Assembly (NCBI GenBank): GCA_036362985.1
Contig: JAYGXS010000001.1
Location: 19,094,251 to 19,158,250, forward strand
DNA: 64,000 nt
Reading direction: 5' to 3'
DNA from: Ligula intestinalis
Lineage: Eukaryota; Platyhelminthes; Cestoda; Diphyllobothriidea; Diphyllobothriidae
The first letter of the stretch is position 1; the number at the start of each line of letters is the position of its first letter. Of the stretch, positions 35,401 to 45,230 are shown one piece after another. The translations under genes were made by a program, and so were the position numbers. The notes below the pieces were generated by a model that did not search any database, was not told the origin of the DNA, and saw nothing but the letters and a program-made list of their open reading frames with translations.

Positions 35401-38400
35401 TGCCGGAGGAATTCGATGCGCGAACACAGTGGCCAAACTGCCCCACCATCGGCGAGATCCGGGATCAAGGCAGCTGTGGATCCTGTTGGGTAAAGGGGTT
35501 TTGCCTTCTAACACTTATATGCGTAAGACACCCCACTAATAGGGCTCTTTCCAAAACTATGCCGCCTTGGGTAATGATGATGGAGGGTGTCTTTTCGGAT
35601 GTGGGACAGTGGTCCTACAACCGAAGGTCACGAGCCTGTCAGTGTACACTGAACGCATAACCTCCTTCGTCTAGAGGTGGTTTCCGCATTAAAAAAACGT
35701 AAGATATACTTTATGAATTGTCGTACCGGACGGACGCTACTTCCTTCGTGCAGCCAGCAATCATGTCGGGCTGTTGAAGTTTGGTTGCCCATTGGCAGTC
35801 TTAATTAGTGCTTTTACAAAACCAATTTACTAATATGATTTTGTTGAATCTGCCCACTCCGGCGATGTTGGAATTGGGAAGGTTATTTGCCGGTTCTCCA
35901 CTTCAAAATTATTTGAGGTAATGGTACTTATCAAAGTATCGGGGGTGCCGGCAAATAAGTCTATCGAGGATGGTTAAGGCTAATAAGGTTAATTCTAACG
36001 GCTGCAATCTTCCAGTCCTGGTTCCCTAGGAGATGAGGGAAGACTTGGAAAGGCCAAAGTGGTGGGAAGAATATGTTATGTGTAGAAAAAATAAGAGAAA
36101 AGGCAGTTCGAAATTGACTATCAGACGACCACACGACCGAAAACCAGCGGACAGCGTCTGAAATCATGTCTGTTCGGCATTCATCGCATGAGGTTCTGTG
36201 TGAGTCCGCCTGTACTTGGCTGTTCCAGAGGCCCGAAGCAGCAAGCATTCCCAAAGTGCACTTCGACTTGAGCTAGTCACGGCAAGCGTTCACAAGTGCA
36301 CTTCGTATGGAGCTAGTTACTACAAGTCAGCTGTCTCCCGGGTGCTTTCAAGGATATAATCCCTCCTCTTCTTCCTCAGAATTATGCGTCAGCCTGCGGG
36401 CATCTATGAAGACTGAGTGAACGCATAGCCTACTTACTTGGTCCTCAGGCCGCGCTAATAGAAAACCGAGCTCGAATCTATCGTCAGTCGATCTTCAGAA
36501 TGTGAATTTTATAGGTTGTGCTATTCCGCGTGTGAAACATGCACGGATGAAATCCACGATATGTACGCTTCATATTTGCCTCCAGTAGACGGCTACAACT
36601 GATATAAGTTAATGCTGACACAAAGCATGAACTCAATAGTTTTCCTATTCTATTGCCTGAAAGTATTAACCGTACTAGCAGAAGACTTGGAGTAAACAGA
36701 TTTGTTAAAGACGGGAGCGATAGATGAACGTCCTACTATTTGTGAATTAACCGAAAGTGGAATCTATTGGACAAACAGATAGGCCTTCCAACCTTTTTCC
36801 CCAAATCCGAAAATCCTAATTTACAGATGCACAAAGCTAAAAGAAAGAATAGATTCGTCTTGTCGTTGAAGGGAGAATAATAGCTTCGAATTTAGATCGT
36901 GACTGATGGCAACACCCTGTCCGATAGATACCTTTTTGTCGCAAATCATTTCAAATGCCGAAACTTTTTTCTTCATGCGACTGAGTACAACAGGTTTTAT
37001 AGCATTGAGGAAGTCAAGTTAAGCGAACGAACGAACGAAAGTTTTCGATTAATTCATCATCAGGCAATACAGTAATATAAGGGAGGGTAGAGTTAACGAA
37101 AGTTTTAGGCAAACCAATCAGTAGTAACAAGGGGGAGAGATGGGGGAGAGAGGTGTAACAGGATCAAGGGGGGATCAAGGGGATCAGATTCTAGTCTTAA
37201 TTGGGGACAGAGAAATGGGGGTGGGGGGGAATGGAAGGGGAAGGAGTCAGACAATTAGTTAATGTCATCCAGTGGTCCTCGTCTCGGGTTTTGTTAGGTT
37301 GTGTGACGACGCAAGGTGTCAACGTCTTGAGACTGTGTCGGTGACCTTTGGATGCTTGATGCCGCTGTCTCATCATTGTTTCGCGACGTAGTAAGAGGCG
37401 TGAGGGCGGATGTCGAAAGGGCTTTTGGCCACGGGAGCCTTAGAGCCGCTACAAATGCTTTCTGCGCACATAAAACTGGGTTTGTGAGGCGAATGGCGAC
37501 TGCTTCTGCCGTCGCAAGTATCCGCTGACGCAGGAACTTAGAGTGTTTAGCCGGAACTTTATAGACGACTCTAAATGCTTGGTTGACGTCTACCCGACGA
37601 CCGCTGTCTACCAAGTGAGCCAGAATTGCGCTTGAAATCGACTTAATTTCGCCTCTGTTTAGCCACGCAGGGTGATGCTCTCGCATGCGCTTGGATAGAC
37701 GTCTAATCGTTCGACTAATGTAACTTGCCCCACAGCAGCATTTTAAGTTGTGCATACACATTGCTGTGGTCTGGAACGGCAGTCTATCCTTGCCTTCAAG
37801 GCGAAGAAGTGGAGTGCTTGAGAACAATAATCTTAACTTTGCTGCTGGATGTGTACGCGCGATTGCAGCGTTCAAACGAATCTGTAGAAGTTCGCTTGCT
37901 GGATCTCCTTGAAAAGGCAATGTAAGAAATACGGTTTTCTTCTCAGCCCCCCCTCTCCCCCTTGTTACTACTGATTAGTTTGCCTAAAACTTTCGTTAAC
38001 TCTACCCTCCCTTCTATTACTGTATTGCCTGATGATGAATTAATCGAAAACGTTCGTTCGCTTAACTTGACTTCCTTAATGCTTACATGGGTATCATCGC
38101 TGAAGGTTTTATAGCCTTTTGCGGAGCAAGATGACAAGTGATGCAATGCTGTACTCGTTTTACCACCAATTCATATTTGCTCACTATAAATTGATACAGC
38201 CAGCCGCTCAGTTTGTCACAGACGTATTGAATAAACAAATGAGTGACTGAAGTTCTACCACGCCAACTGGTTGTATTACCCATGCCCAGGCGTCCACCAC
38301 ATCCGAAGGATGGTAAACCTCCACTTATCCAATCAAGAAACGTTCTATTTATTGAGCTTTAGGCAATTTAACGCGTTTGAATTGACCTGATCGTGTGTCA

Positions 38401-41400
38401 TTAAGTCGGTTATAATTGGAAATTGCAACAATAGTAGGAAAGTGTTTGCCGATCGTGTAATGATACCTTTGATCAATGCAGGTCAATCGAAAACTTTTAT
38501 GCGCTCTTACAGCTAGACCTGACCGTCACAGGCACGCCACAACTTGCAATCAATTTTCATCACATAGCGTTACTACTGCATTGTTCTAAAAGCCCCAAGT
38601 GCACCCACAGAAACACAGAAGGTTCTCTTATTGACAGAAGCTCTAAACTTCGGCTGTTTGTTAGACGGTTGACTTGAGTTACAGTTTCGTAAATACTAAA
38701 CCCGTATTTGGATATGACAACCGTGCAACTACCAGTTACCCTCCCCTTCCGATCTGGTCTACTTTTGGGCAGGTTTCCACTAACTACCGGCTATCGTCAT
38801 GGTATCAATGGTATGCGAAGCTACTGGCATCATTTAATGCGATTCTACCTCCCCTTCTCGATTATTTCGAGTCCCATATTTTATTTTTACTTCCTCCCTC
38901 AGGCCTTTGGCGCCGTGGAGGCAATTTCAGACCGCATCTGCATTCATTCCAAGGGGAAGGAGGTGGTAAGAATTAGTGCCGACGACCTTGTCTCCTGTTG
39001 TTATACCTGCGGCAGTGGCTGCAATGGCGGCTGGCCCGCTGCAGCCTGGAAGTACTGGGTGAAGGAGGGTCTCGTTACTGGTGGTCTCTATGGCGACAAC
39101 ACAACCTGCCGACCCTACGAGATTCCACCCTGTGAACACCATACTGAGGGTGATCTACCTCCCTGCACCGGTGACGCTGAGACTCCCGCCTGCAATAAGA
39201 AGTGCCAGGAGGGCTATCCGACACCGTACGCAAAGGATAAACACTATGGTAAGCTTCTGCTCTTATTCATATATTAATGCACCCTCTCCTCTCGAAGTGT
39301 CAAAAGTCAAATCGGCAGGACAGCAGCCAGTTTCTCTTGACATGCCCAAATAGAAAGTCAAATAACATTGTACTTTAGTTGTCCAGCTGAAACTTTACTG
39401 AAAGTACCACCTACACGTACCCTAGTAGCAGTCGAGCACGTATTGCATTCGCTCTGAGGTCAATTTTTCGACCAGTTGAAAGCACATTTAGTTTGGAAGT
39501 AGCTGTCTATTCTATACCACCTCCTTCAAATGATACGAAGAAAGAAACTCAGAAGATATGATTGCTAGTTGAAAAAGGAAGTGAGCCGTACAAATCAAAG
39601 CACTTAAATTTCCTCGCAAAATGCCGTTCGACAGTGCAACTCTTTGCCAACGTGTGTTATACATTCACCCACAGTAAGCATGTTCAAAATTTGTTTAGAT
39701 AATCATCTGTTAAAGGACTACGCAAACTTTTAAACCATTATCTGACATTTAAATCTGATATTTGTATTTGTTAGCGTCAAGAAGGCACTATCGAAAAAAA
39801 CTTAGTACTCAAATAAAAATAGTGAGAATGAATACAGTTAAAATGCAGACATTAAACGTTGTCCATTTGGGAGAAAAATGTGCTTAGGAAAATAAGGTTA
39901 CAGGATGAAGTATGCTGATACTATGATGAGATTTCAGAATAAGATAATTAAACGTCTGTATAGTTCGCTCATTATTGTTTCGAAGTTCGTGAAAAAAACG
40001 TTAGTGGACGTAAAGTCTTGACATCTCAAGAGTCAGACTACAATTATGATGATAGTTTGTAGACAACGAAAGGGGAGCAGTTTAGACTGACTACGTCCAT
40101 ATGACTTCCATCCTTTGAATGACTGATGGTGTAAGGTGACGTCGCGGTTCCTGGGAGACACGAGACAGGGAAAAGTAATTTTAAGATGATCTCTTATATT
40201 CCTGGTGGTCCTTCCTCGGAGTCATAGAGAAAATTGCTCGGAGAAGATGAGGAGACTAGTAGGTTAGCTGAACCCATGTTAAGATAAATGTGCAAACTTC
40301 GCTTGAAAGTAGATAGAGTAGTTAACGACCTAATTTAAATTGGCGAGTTATTCCAAGGAAAGCTATACCTGGAAGCAAAGAATAGAGAGCTGTTCGATGT
40401 AGAAGATGCAAAGGGAAGTATGATAAGTGACGAAGTTCGTAGGTTGTAACGAGGGGAAGGGCTAAATCTTGGGGATTATAAAAATAACTACACACATACT
40501 ACTCATTTTATTTCAATAGGCCGTGTATGTACATTAACGTTGGCGTGGGTGACAATTGTATTGGGGATATGCAGTGAGCGTGTTGTACGCTGCTATATCT
40601 AAAATGACTCATATTTCATAAATGTTTGCGCATTTTTGCATATCAAAGATACCTGTAACAATTTTGCATCTTCGGTCCTTTTCATGCATTCTTGTACCGA
40701 TAAGGATCTCAAGGGCGAAAGCCTTCTTCCCTTAATAAAGTGACTTATTCAAAGACTTTTTTTATATCCTACAGATACGGGAACGATAGTGACTGGTATC
40801 GAATTTTGTTATCGAGGCACGGTACAGTCGCTTCCTGTATGCATCTAATGCAAGTTTTTTAGGTCTACGTAACACCAATATTATACTTAGATTGATAGGA
40901 TTCAATGGTTAAACAGCAACTCGTATATCATTGTTACCAGGACAGTAGCAGTGATATGACCAGCAGTAAAAATGACAGTTACGTTTGTAGCCTTTATTGT
41001 TATTAGTACTGTTACACGCCGATGTTTGCAGTGACCTTGATATCTCGAAAGCGGATAGGCAGACTGGAGAAAAACGGGAGAATTACGGGATCCTCCCTGC
41101 ATTAATGTAGAAAACAGAGTGTCATGGATATTCAACTGTTCTAAAATGTGTATGCTGTGTTTTGTTTCAGGTCTAAAATCCTATACTATTCATGGACACG
41201 AGGATCAGATAAAGAAGGAAATAATGACAAACGGACCAGTGGAGGCGGATTTTGAGGTCTATGCCGATTTCTTGAACTACAAGTCAGGTGTCTACAAGTA
41301 CACAACCGGCAGCATGCTCGGTGGTCACGCCATCCGACTTCTTGGGTGGGGTGTTGAAAATGGTACGCCTTATTGGCTGGCAGCCAATTCCTGGAATAGT

Positions 41401-41496
41401 GACTGGGGAGACAAGGGTTACTTCAAGATCCTCCGTGGCCACAACGAATGTGGTATTGAGAGTGACATTGTCGGAGGACTTCCAAAGTACGGTTAA
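17967..41496 (+). CDS. CTSB: Cathepsin B-like cysteine protease, intact four-exon gene (copy 1)
   Basis: A papain-family (C1A) cysteine protease made as a secreted or lysosomal preproenzyme; in flatworms such enzymes commonly digest host protein. The exons (17967-18140, 35259-35489, 38903-39248, 41171-41496) join to 358 codons plus stop, the usual family length. Residues 1-21 are a hydrophobic signal peptide. The propeptide contains the family motif NTTW (60-63). The mature part starts near LPEEFDAR (about 107). The active site is Cys134 in GSCGSCW, His303 in GGHAIR and Asn323 in NSW. Paired His214-His215 in [12 protein letters not shown] form the occluding loop that gives cathepsin B its carboxydipeptidase activity. 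All introns are GT-AG. Intron 1 is 17 kb and full of transposons. The ATG at 17967 is chosen because it opens the signal peptide. Confidence 0.94.
18141..19542 (+). other. Intron 1 of copy 1, first part
   Basis: Non-coding. The end near 19430-19542 aligns with copy 2 intron at about 46425-46535, and also with a second version at 46105-46225. Elsewhere I see no gene. Confidence 0.6.
19551..19864. mobile_element. Fold-back MITE with 8-bp target-site duplication
   Basis: The 314-bp element is a long imperfect palindrome. The outer ends GGTAAAA and TTTTACC, and GTTCGCCCACCTTAGAT with its near-perfect reverse complement, enclose AT-rich arms (TTTAGTTT on the left, AAACTAAA on the right). It is flanked by CCAAACGC at 19543-19550 and 19865-19872. 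The paralogous intron near 46223-46240 has the uninterrupted site (GCCAAAAGCTCTATCACTTG). An 8-bp duplication fits hAT or Merlin transposases; I cannot choose between them. It has no coding capacity. Confidence 0.85.
20050..21240 (-). mobile_element. Penelope-like element, 5'-truncated, inside cathepsin B intron 1
   Basis: Minus-strand order: GIY-YIG C-terminal region (21213-20930), a 3' tail, and a terminal repeat ending in a hammerhead-like core at 20096-20125. That core reads CTGACGA, a perfect GGCTTC/GAAGCC stem, then GAAAGCTC. It is related to the elements at 10528 and 48775. Only the C-terminal part of the protein remains, so it is dead on arrival. Confidence 0.75.
20707..21213 (-). pseudogene. 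C-terminal nuclease region of a Penelope-like element
   Basis: Begins within the Arg-containing helix of a GIY-YIG nuclease ([14 protein letters not shown]) and continues into [20 protein letters not shown], the segment that follows the nuclease core in PLEs, then LTHEAWFSD and a variable tail. The GIY-YIG tyrosines and the reverse transcriptase are absent. Frame open for 168 codons by chance of recent insertion. Confidence 0.7.
21241..22670 (+). other. Intron 1 of copy 1, paralogous stretch
   Basis: No gene. 21360-21460 aligns with 46825-46915, and 22210-22665 with 47100-47405, in the same order and orientation as in copy 2's intron. Confidence 0.6.
22671..23070. mobile_element. Possible solo LTR or other insertion
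   Basis: A roughly 400-bp GC-rich block is missing from the paralogous intron near 47405. It contains CCTTAAATAGCGAGG near 22920, resembling a TATA box followed by a transcription start, as in an LTR. I could not define TG..CA ends or a target duplication, so the class is uncertain. Confidence 0.35.
23428..23527. repeat. Compound microsatellite (GA)n-(TGG)n-(TTG)n
   Basis: About 68 bases of GA with a few interruptions, then four TGG and about six TTG units. Open frames across it on both strands are repeat artefacts. Confidence 0.95.
23788..23820 (-). other. LINE-B 3'-terminal stem-loop
   Basis: In RNA sense the sequence is AGGGA, then AGGT-ATTT-ACCT, then TCCCT, followed by AATAAAA and the tail. 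The inner hairpin covers 23798-23809. See findings for comparison with the other copies. Confidence 0.65.
24234..26054 (-). pseudogene. Reverse transcriptase and C-terminal domain of LINE-B
   Basis: Motifs in order on the minus strand: finger motif [13 protein letters not shown] (near 25700), [20 protein letters not shown] (near 25550), [12 protein letters not shown], catalytic [15 protein letters not shown] (near 25320), [18 protein letters not shown] (near 25130), and the second catalytic box [10 protein letters not shown] (near 25060), where the expected FADD reads FAGD. Later come [12 protein letters not shown] and [15 protein letters not shown]. Stops interrupt at 25461, 25206 and near 24990; the last 40 residues are frameshifted (RVIQHGMLY for RVIQAWN). 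Loss of the catalytic Asp makes the enzyme inactive even where the frame is open. Confidence 0.88.
26091..27029 (-). pseudogene. Endonuclease domain of LINE-B
   Basis: An EEP-type endonuclease that starts [15 protein letters not shown]. It has ITETRLS where the catalytic Glu lies, [37 protein letters not shown] (Asp-Leu-Asn in place of the usual Asp-Phe-Asn), and the CLDLLL segment. A TAA at 26661-26663 follows LLEEV exactly as in LINE-A. A further stop lies at 26451. The 3' part (26300-26091) holds the linker [15 protein letters not shown] and ends in one stop before the RT region. Confidence 0.86.
27112..27590 (-). pseudogene. C-terminal part of LINE-B ORF1 (RNA-binding type)
   Basis: Reads [13 protein letters not shown], then a segment [20 protein letters not shown] with [33 protein letters not shown] and [11 protein letters not shown]. 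This arrangement resembles the RRM-like nucleic-acid-binding region of LINE ORF1 proteins. It is in a different frame from the upstream ORF1 block (27579-28115), so a frameshift separates them. Confidence 0.65.
28304..28433 (+). repeat. Subterminal iterons of the Tigger element
   Basis: Five copies of G(G/C)TTAATGTGGACA or one-base variants at 28315, 28330, 28347, 28400 and 28420. Two more direct copies lie at 29610 and 29627, and one inverted copy in the right terminus at 29659. Arrays of this kind are expected transposase binding sites. Confidence 0.75.
28652..28661. other. Assembly gap (10 N)
   Basis: The 47 bases on the left (28605-28651) and on the right (28662-28708) are identical, which suggests an unmerged overlap rather than missing sequence. 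Confidence 0.9.
28830..29548 (+). pseudogene. C-terminal half of Tigger transposase (DDE_1 family)
   Basis: This encodes the end of a pogo/Tigger transposase catalytic domain. The diagnostic segment [20 protein letters not shown] (about 28880-28937) carries the third acidic catalytic residue (Asp of DQG). A helical region follows, then an acidic linker rich in Glu (29220-29380), ending [14 protein letters not shown]. One TAA at 29169-29171 splits the frame, which continues in phase. The HTH DNA-binding domain and the first two catalytic Asp are missing. It therefore could not act alone. Confidence 0.87.
29768..29985 (-). repeat. 108-bp in-frame tandem repeat in LINE-B ORF1
   Basis: Two units with a 108-bp period (AGTGTTAGTGCAC recurs at 29770 and 29878 on the plus strand). 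On the minus strand both are open in the same frame and encode 36-residue units containing GGDRL, SATATE and CTNTG. Confidence 0.7.
29995..30413 (+). other. Intron 1 of copy 1, no feature
   Basis: Possibly the 5' UTR of LINE-B in its first part. Nothing else seen. Confidence 0.35.
30414..31258 (-). pseudogene. RNase HI domain of a LINE
   Basis: Removes RNA from the RNA-DNA hybrid during retrotransposition. Catalytic residues are all visible: Asp in [10 protein letters not shown], Glu in [15 protein letters not shown], Asp in [12 protein letters not shown], and the His/Asp segment [18 protein letters not shown]. The C-terminal part [19 protein letters not shown] is typical of this LINE group. 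A frameshift between 30737 and 30761 breaks the chain. Confidence 0.85.
30414..31655 (-). mobile_element. RNase H-bearing LINE fragment
   Basis: Minus-strand protein fragments of a LINE clade that carries its own RNase H. From 31651 to 31322 is the RT-to-RNase H linker ([21 protein letters not shown], then [17 protein letters not shown]). From 31258 to 30414 is the RNase H domain, with a frameshift near 30750. The RT itself is absent, so this is a 5'-truncated copy. It is unrelated to LINE-A/B. Confidence 0.8.
31656..34400 (+). other. Intron 1 of copy 1, paralogous stretch without genes
   Basis: No gene. 31620-31900 aligns with 48290-48515, 31930-32080 with 52640-52790, and 32600-33230 with parts of 53330-54440. 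A block at about 32100-32470 is absent from copy 2. A short copy of the SINE tail seen at 34405 lies near 33817-33870. Confidence 0.6.
34405..34605 (-). repeat. tRNA-derived SINE-like repeat
   Basis: On the minus strand an A-box-like TAGCTCAAGTAGGTAGAGCG is followed by a second tRNA-like segment (TGGGTCAATGGTTAGGACG ... GAGTTCGAGGCTC). The tail CTGGCTGACGACGGCTAATA also occurs at 33817-33870. No clean tRNA fold exists, so this is a SINE rather than tRNA genes. Confidence 0.5.
34720..35092 (+). repeat. Dispersed repeat, copy 1
   Basis: Aligns in inverted orientation with 50140-50560. Shared segments include CTAACCTCAATTTCATG and AGTATACTGATC. Class unknown; a roughly 58-codon frame is open in both copies (see findings). 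Confidence 0.55.
35259..35489 (+). CDS. CTSB: Cathepsin B copy 1, exon 2 (propeptide and catalytic Cys)
   Basis: 77 codons between a TTAAAG acceptor and a GTAAAG donor, both phase 0. It encodes LNTTW, the propeptide, the start of the mature enzyme ([14 protein letters not shown]) and the active-site segment DQGSCGSCW, ending exactly after the Trp. The family's catalytic Cys is the one before Trp. Confidence 0.94.
35490..36996 (+). other. Intron 2 of copy 1, first part
   Basis: No gene seen. A duplicated motif AGTGCACTTCG (36257 and 36297) with AGCTAGT marks a small tandem repeat. Confidence 0.5.
36997..38090 (-). mobile_element. Penelope-like element with inverted terminal repeats, in intron 2
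   Basis: Inverted repeats 36997-37150 and 37940-38090 flank a truncated PLE coding region on the minus strand. Each arm includes the core CTGATGATGAATTAATCGAA. The right arm is 38028-38052 on the plus strand; the left arm is its reverse complement at 37041-37064. The coding part begins within about 20 bases of the right arm, so the reverse transcriptase is missing. Same family as the fragment at 1-760. Confidence 0.82.
37294..37920 (-). pseudogene. GIY-YIG endonuclease region of a Penelope-like element
   Basis: A 208-codon open frame. [15 protein letters not shown] (the usual final Gly is Ser), [27 protein letters not shown] and [10 protein letters not shown] follow the order seen at 184-633. 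After that comes a segment with [13 protein letters not shown] and a variable tail. The Gly-to-Ser change falls in the YIG motif and may impair it. The upstream RT is absent. Confidence 0.82.
38091..38902 (+). other. Intron 2 of copy 1, last part
   Basis: No gene; ends in a pyrimidine-rich acceptor (CTTCCTCCCTCAG) at 38902. Confidence 0.6.
38903..39248 (+). CDS. CTSB: Cathepsin B copy 1, exon 3 (occluding loop)
   Basis: 346 bases, phase 0 in and phase 1 out (donor GTAAGC). It encodes [20 protein letters not shown], then [10 protein letters not shown], the Cys-rich [14 protein letters not shown], and the occluding loop [12 protein letters not shown] with both His. It ends at KDKHYG, a nearly invariant cathepsin B motif. 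Confidence 0.95.
39249..41170 (+). other. Intron 3 of copy 1
   Basis: 1.9 kb with no gene. A LINE 3' end lies at 40700-40755. Confidence 0.7.
40700..40755 (+). mobile_element. LINE 3'-end relic with GNRA stem-loop
   Basis: Stem GGC/GCC with a GAAA loop (40714-40723), then TTCTTCCCTTAATAAAGTGAC. Nearly identical to the 3' end of the LINE at 60979-62700. Upstream homology is weak. Confidence 0.55.
41171..41496 (+). CDS. CTSB: Cathepsin B copy 1, exon 4 (catalytic His and Asn)
   Basis: 326 bases after TTTGTTTCAG. It encodes [43 protein letters not shown] with the catalytic His, [17 protein letters not shown] with the catalytic Asn, and [15 protein letters not shown], then TAA at 41494-41496. 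Confidence 0.95.
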
Positions 41497-42200
41497 AGAT
41501 GGAATGCGCCATCTTCAAAGCCTGCGCTTATCAACCTGCTTTCTCCTTTCTTCTTTTTCGATCGTGTCTTAACCTCCTGAAAGACCCGGATAATGCCTGT
41601 ATCTTCTGCGTTGTTTATCTTTCAGAACATTTTATAATTATGTCAGCTAATGTCATTTTATAAAACTGATTTTGAATGTGAAGGTTATGTGTAGTTTTGA
41701 TTACGTCTATCTGCTGGGGAACATTCAAATGGACTCTGATTGGCTAAGCATTGAGATTGGGAGTTTAGTCACTAACGCAAACTGTGGTGGTTTGAGCATG
41801 AGTGAGAAGATAGAGCGTTTACATAAACCTTTACGCCTTCGGTGTGCACCTAACATCCTGTTCAATCACTCTCTGATGAACATTGTTTCAGGATATCATC
41901 ATGCAATATTCGAAACCCGATGACGGCAATACTAATAATGAAGTAATTAATAATAATCAACTTATATTTAAGGTCTAGAGACCCCATCCAAACAAAGTAC
42001 TGTAGTATAATAAGTACAATGTGGATAATTGGTGGTCTGTATAACCGACCATATAAGCAACGGAAATAAGTAGTATAGAAGCAAACTTTCACATCTACCA
42101 ATGAGTTGGCTTTTTAAAACGAAAAAAATGGTGAACTAAGAAATAAACAGTAAAAAATCTCGTACGATGTAATTAGGGGTCGAGTTCAGCGAGCCCTCGC
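41497..42200 (+). other. 3' UTR and duplicated 3' flank of copy 1
   Basis: 41497-41770 aligns with 58266-58530 and 42050-42200 with 59050-59200. No canonical AATAAA is obvious soon after the stop. Confidence 0.6.
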
Positions 42201-43349
42201 TTGCGCAAAAAACTTCACGAGAAAAAAACTGAAGGATGAGTGGCAGATGTATACTATACCATGAAAACAACTATTTGGGCAATTTCGCAAACATTTATAA
42301 GCTGAATGGTATATGGAGTCTTTTAAGAAGAAAATAAAAGCACTATCAATGTGGGTGGAAGATATGCACGTGTAATAGGACCATCATGCTGATGAGAGCG
42401 TCTGAGTGTTCGAACCGCTCCTTATCGTGGGAGAAGTCGTGTAACTGCAACGGCTACAGTCTACCACCGTATAATCGTACCGCTATCCACAGGAACAACA
42501 ACCAGGGAAGCTATATAGTGGGAGCCCATTGCGGGCCTTATCCGTATGCTTAGAGGTTGAAACGTGGAAGGATTAGTAGACGGGAGGATATATGCAACGA
42601 AGCATCCGAGATGCAACCAACCCTTGCTGATTGTAGAGTCCACGGACAAGGTAGGGCAAGTAGAAGAACATGCCATGGTCATCAACATTCCGTTTTGTGT
42701 CGGCATGAGCTAGAACGTTGAAAAACCGTGTAGACTATGACAACAAGGTATAGTGGCTGAAGAAATCGTCGCAGCTAGGGGTCGAATAGACGAGACCGCG
42801 AAGACCATCGTCTGAGCCTGAATATTCATGCTTGACAGAGGAATGCAAAACAGAGGAACCCATCAAGGTCGTCACCATTTTGCAGTGATTGTTGAAAAGA
42901 GGGAGGCGAAAATGGCTGCAAAGATCGCCTATTCAGAGAACAATATCAGTGGGTTTTAAAATCAATAAATATCAGGAGAAAGGTCTCAAATCCCAAGAGA
43001 ACTCTTTCAAAGTCCAAAAGTTGCGTGTTTAGGAATGAAACGGACAATAATTAATTTATATCTTCCGACTTTAAGTTGAATGTTATTTGAATTTGAATAT
43101 TTTTATTTCAACTGAAAGATTATTCCAAAGGAAAGCATATTTGGAGGCAAAAATGTATCACTAGAATACTACTTAATTCCCAGTCCTTTGACGTTCAAGT
43201 GACAAAAGCGTCCGTTTCTTAGAAATTACTACGCTTTATACTTAGTTTAAACTCGTAGTGATATAATCCGTGTCTATTTTACTTTCAAGTTTGTGTCAAT
43301 TTAAAAGTTCACTATAAAAAGGAAATAATATTTCAACCATAGTTAAGAT
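42201..43349. other. Spacer between the two cathepsin B units
   Basis: No gene and no recognised repeat. Confidence 0.5.
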
Positions 43350-43450
43350 CTAGGAGTAAGGTTAGGCTTATGGTTAAAGTTAGGGTCAGGCTTAAAGTGA
43401 AGGTAGGAATAAGGTTAAAGTCAGGGTTAGGGTTAAGGTTAGATTTACAG
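43350..43450. repeat. Degenerate TTAGGG-like minisatellite upstream of copy 2
   Basis: Loose GGTTAGG/GGGTTAAGG units, in the position matching 16780-16915 of unit 1. Confidence 0.65.
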
Positions 43451-45230
43451 TTATGTTGACGGATGCGTCAAGGTAATGATCCTATAATATTTATCCTTCG
43501 TCTGTAGTACCAGAGGGGTTCCGATTCCCGCCTCGCTTGTTGGACAAGATGCATACAAAGAAATATCGTAAAATTCTTTTAGAAAGGCCTCATTAACTAA
43601 GGAGTCCCAAAATCTTCCCTTTATGTCCTTCATGCTAAGGTTCCCGAAGTCTACGGACACTCCTCTGCTTACAAACTTTCAGCCATAAACAAACGGGATG
43701 TATGTAAAACTGTATTAATATTCAGTTTGGAGGTAAGAAAACATATGTACGAATATAAATTTGAATACATCATAGGGCTATACAAAATTCTGTTGAATAA
43801 GGACTTATGGACATGTCGTGACCTCCTATTCTAAACCACGCTTTCCTCTCACGCCGCTGGGGCAGACCGCGTGTCTGGCTCTCGTGTCCACCAGCCCGTG
43901 CGCACCATACGGTGTTCAACCTCAGGTTAAGGTCACGGACGTGTCTTCGACCTCTTTCTGCTCTGACTGGCCAATTACGTTCCAAGGCCGGTTCACAAAG
44001 AACCTTATTGCAGGGATTGCTTACGCACGGACACTCACAGACGCGGTTGCAGACATCCGGACGCGGTGACTACATCCGCCGGAATGCGACTCTGGACTCA
44101 GCCCACTCATGACTTGGCTGCAATTTTCCGGAAGTTAATTGTTCAATACTCCTATTCAACTCCTTCTGCACTTAATTAAATTATTCATAACGCTCAGGAC
44201 TTCCACACCTTGTCTTATTTACTAGTTTAGATCCGTTGGGGTACGATCTATCGTCTTTTTTCTGGCCGGAATACATCGTCTCCTAAATTGATGACCCCGA
44301 CGGGATCTAGATCCCACACTGTCGACTCCGACGATCTCCAGATCCTACAGACATTTCTAGTTACGTACGGCTATTGGGAAAATAACTCCATCGCAAGTGG
44401 AGAAACTTCTGTAATAGCACTGAACCACTTAGCAAATTGCCTGAAGCCCGAAGAAATTCAGCAAACCGAATGAACTTCAATAATAAAGCCAACTTAACAA
44501 CTTGGGGTAGACCATATTATAAATTGGATAATTTTACGGAAAAATGAAGGAAATTCAGTGAGGCGTGGTCTTTTGGGGGCCTCATCTCTGATTGAAAAAC
44601 AAACGACGTTTATTTACTTTACGCCCCAAATTTTACCTTCAACCCTGTTACCTTGGTATCGTTTGGCAAAGTTTTAGTCATCATAATGCTGTAGGTCTTA
44701 TAATCGGTATTCGGCAGGACTGATTAAATAGGTTTTTTTATTATTGAGTTATAAAAATAACTTTTTTTAAATTTTCGGTAACCCGACCTTCCCTTTCTGT
44801 TGTTAACTTCCACCGAATTCCATCGAATTCCCCTTTTTGTTAAGTTCTGCCAATATAATATTGAATTTCCTTCAATTGGCATCATTTCCCTGCGCAACAG
44901 GAGTTTATATTGATTGAATTTTATTCTATTTTAGTATATTGAAATAAATATGATTTTATTAACTTAATACTTTCTGATCACTTCCACTACAATTAAATAA
45001 TCACTTGCACTCACTTACCAAGAATTAAACCTTTGACCACAAACTAGGTTAGGCAGTTGGGCAGGGGAATCGATATTTAGAGTACCCTACAAGTCACTTT
45101 TGCCCGGTATTCTTCCAATAGAATCCGAATGAAAATTAGCTTTTTCGTAAAAAATAGTTATTCGTTTTTCAGAATAAGTGCAATGATCATCATCATGGAC
45201 GATAACTCTCTCCCTAAGTGGTGTTTTTGG
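43451..45230 (+). other. 5' flank of cathepsin B copy 2
   Basis: No gene. Contains anchors to unit 1 at 43515 and 44420-44475. Confidence 0.55.

Noticed and set aside
35225..35539. Open frame across exon 2 of copy 1 in another frame
   Set aside because: The cathepsin B frame explains the sequence; the other frame is a GC-rich shadow.
42391..42420. CTGATGAGAGCG, resembling a hammerhead core
   Set aside because: No GAAA follows a suitable stem and no Penelope terminal repeat surrounds it.
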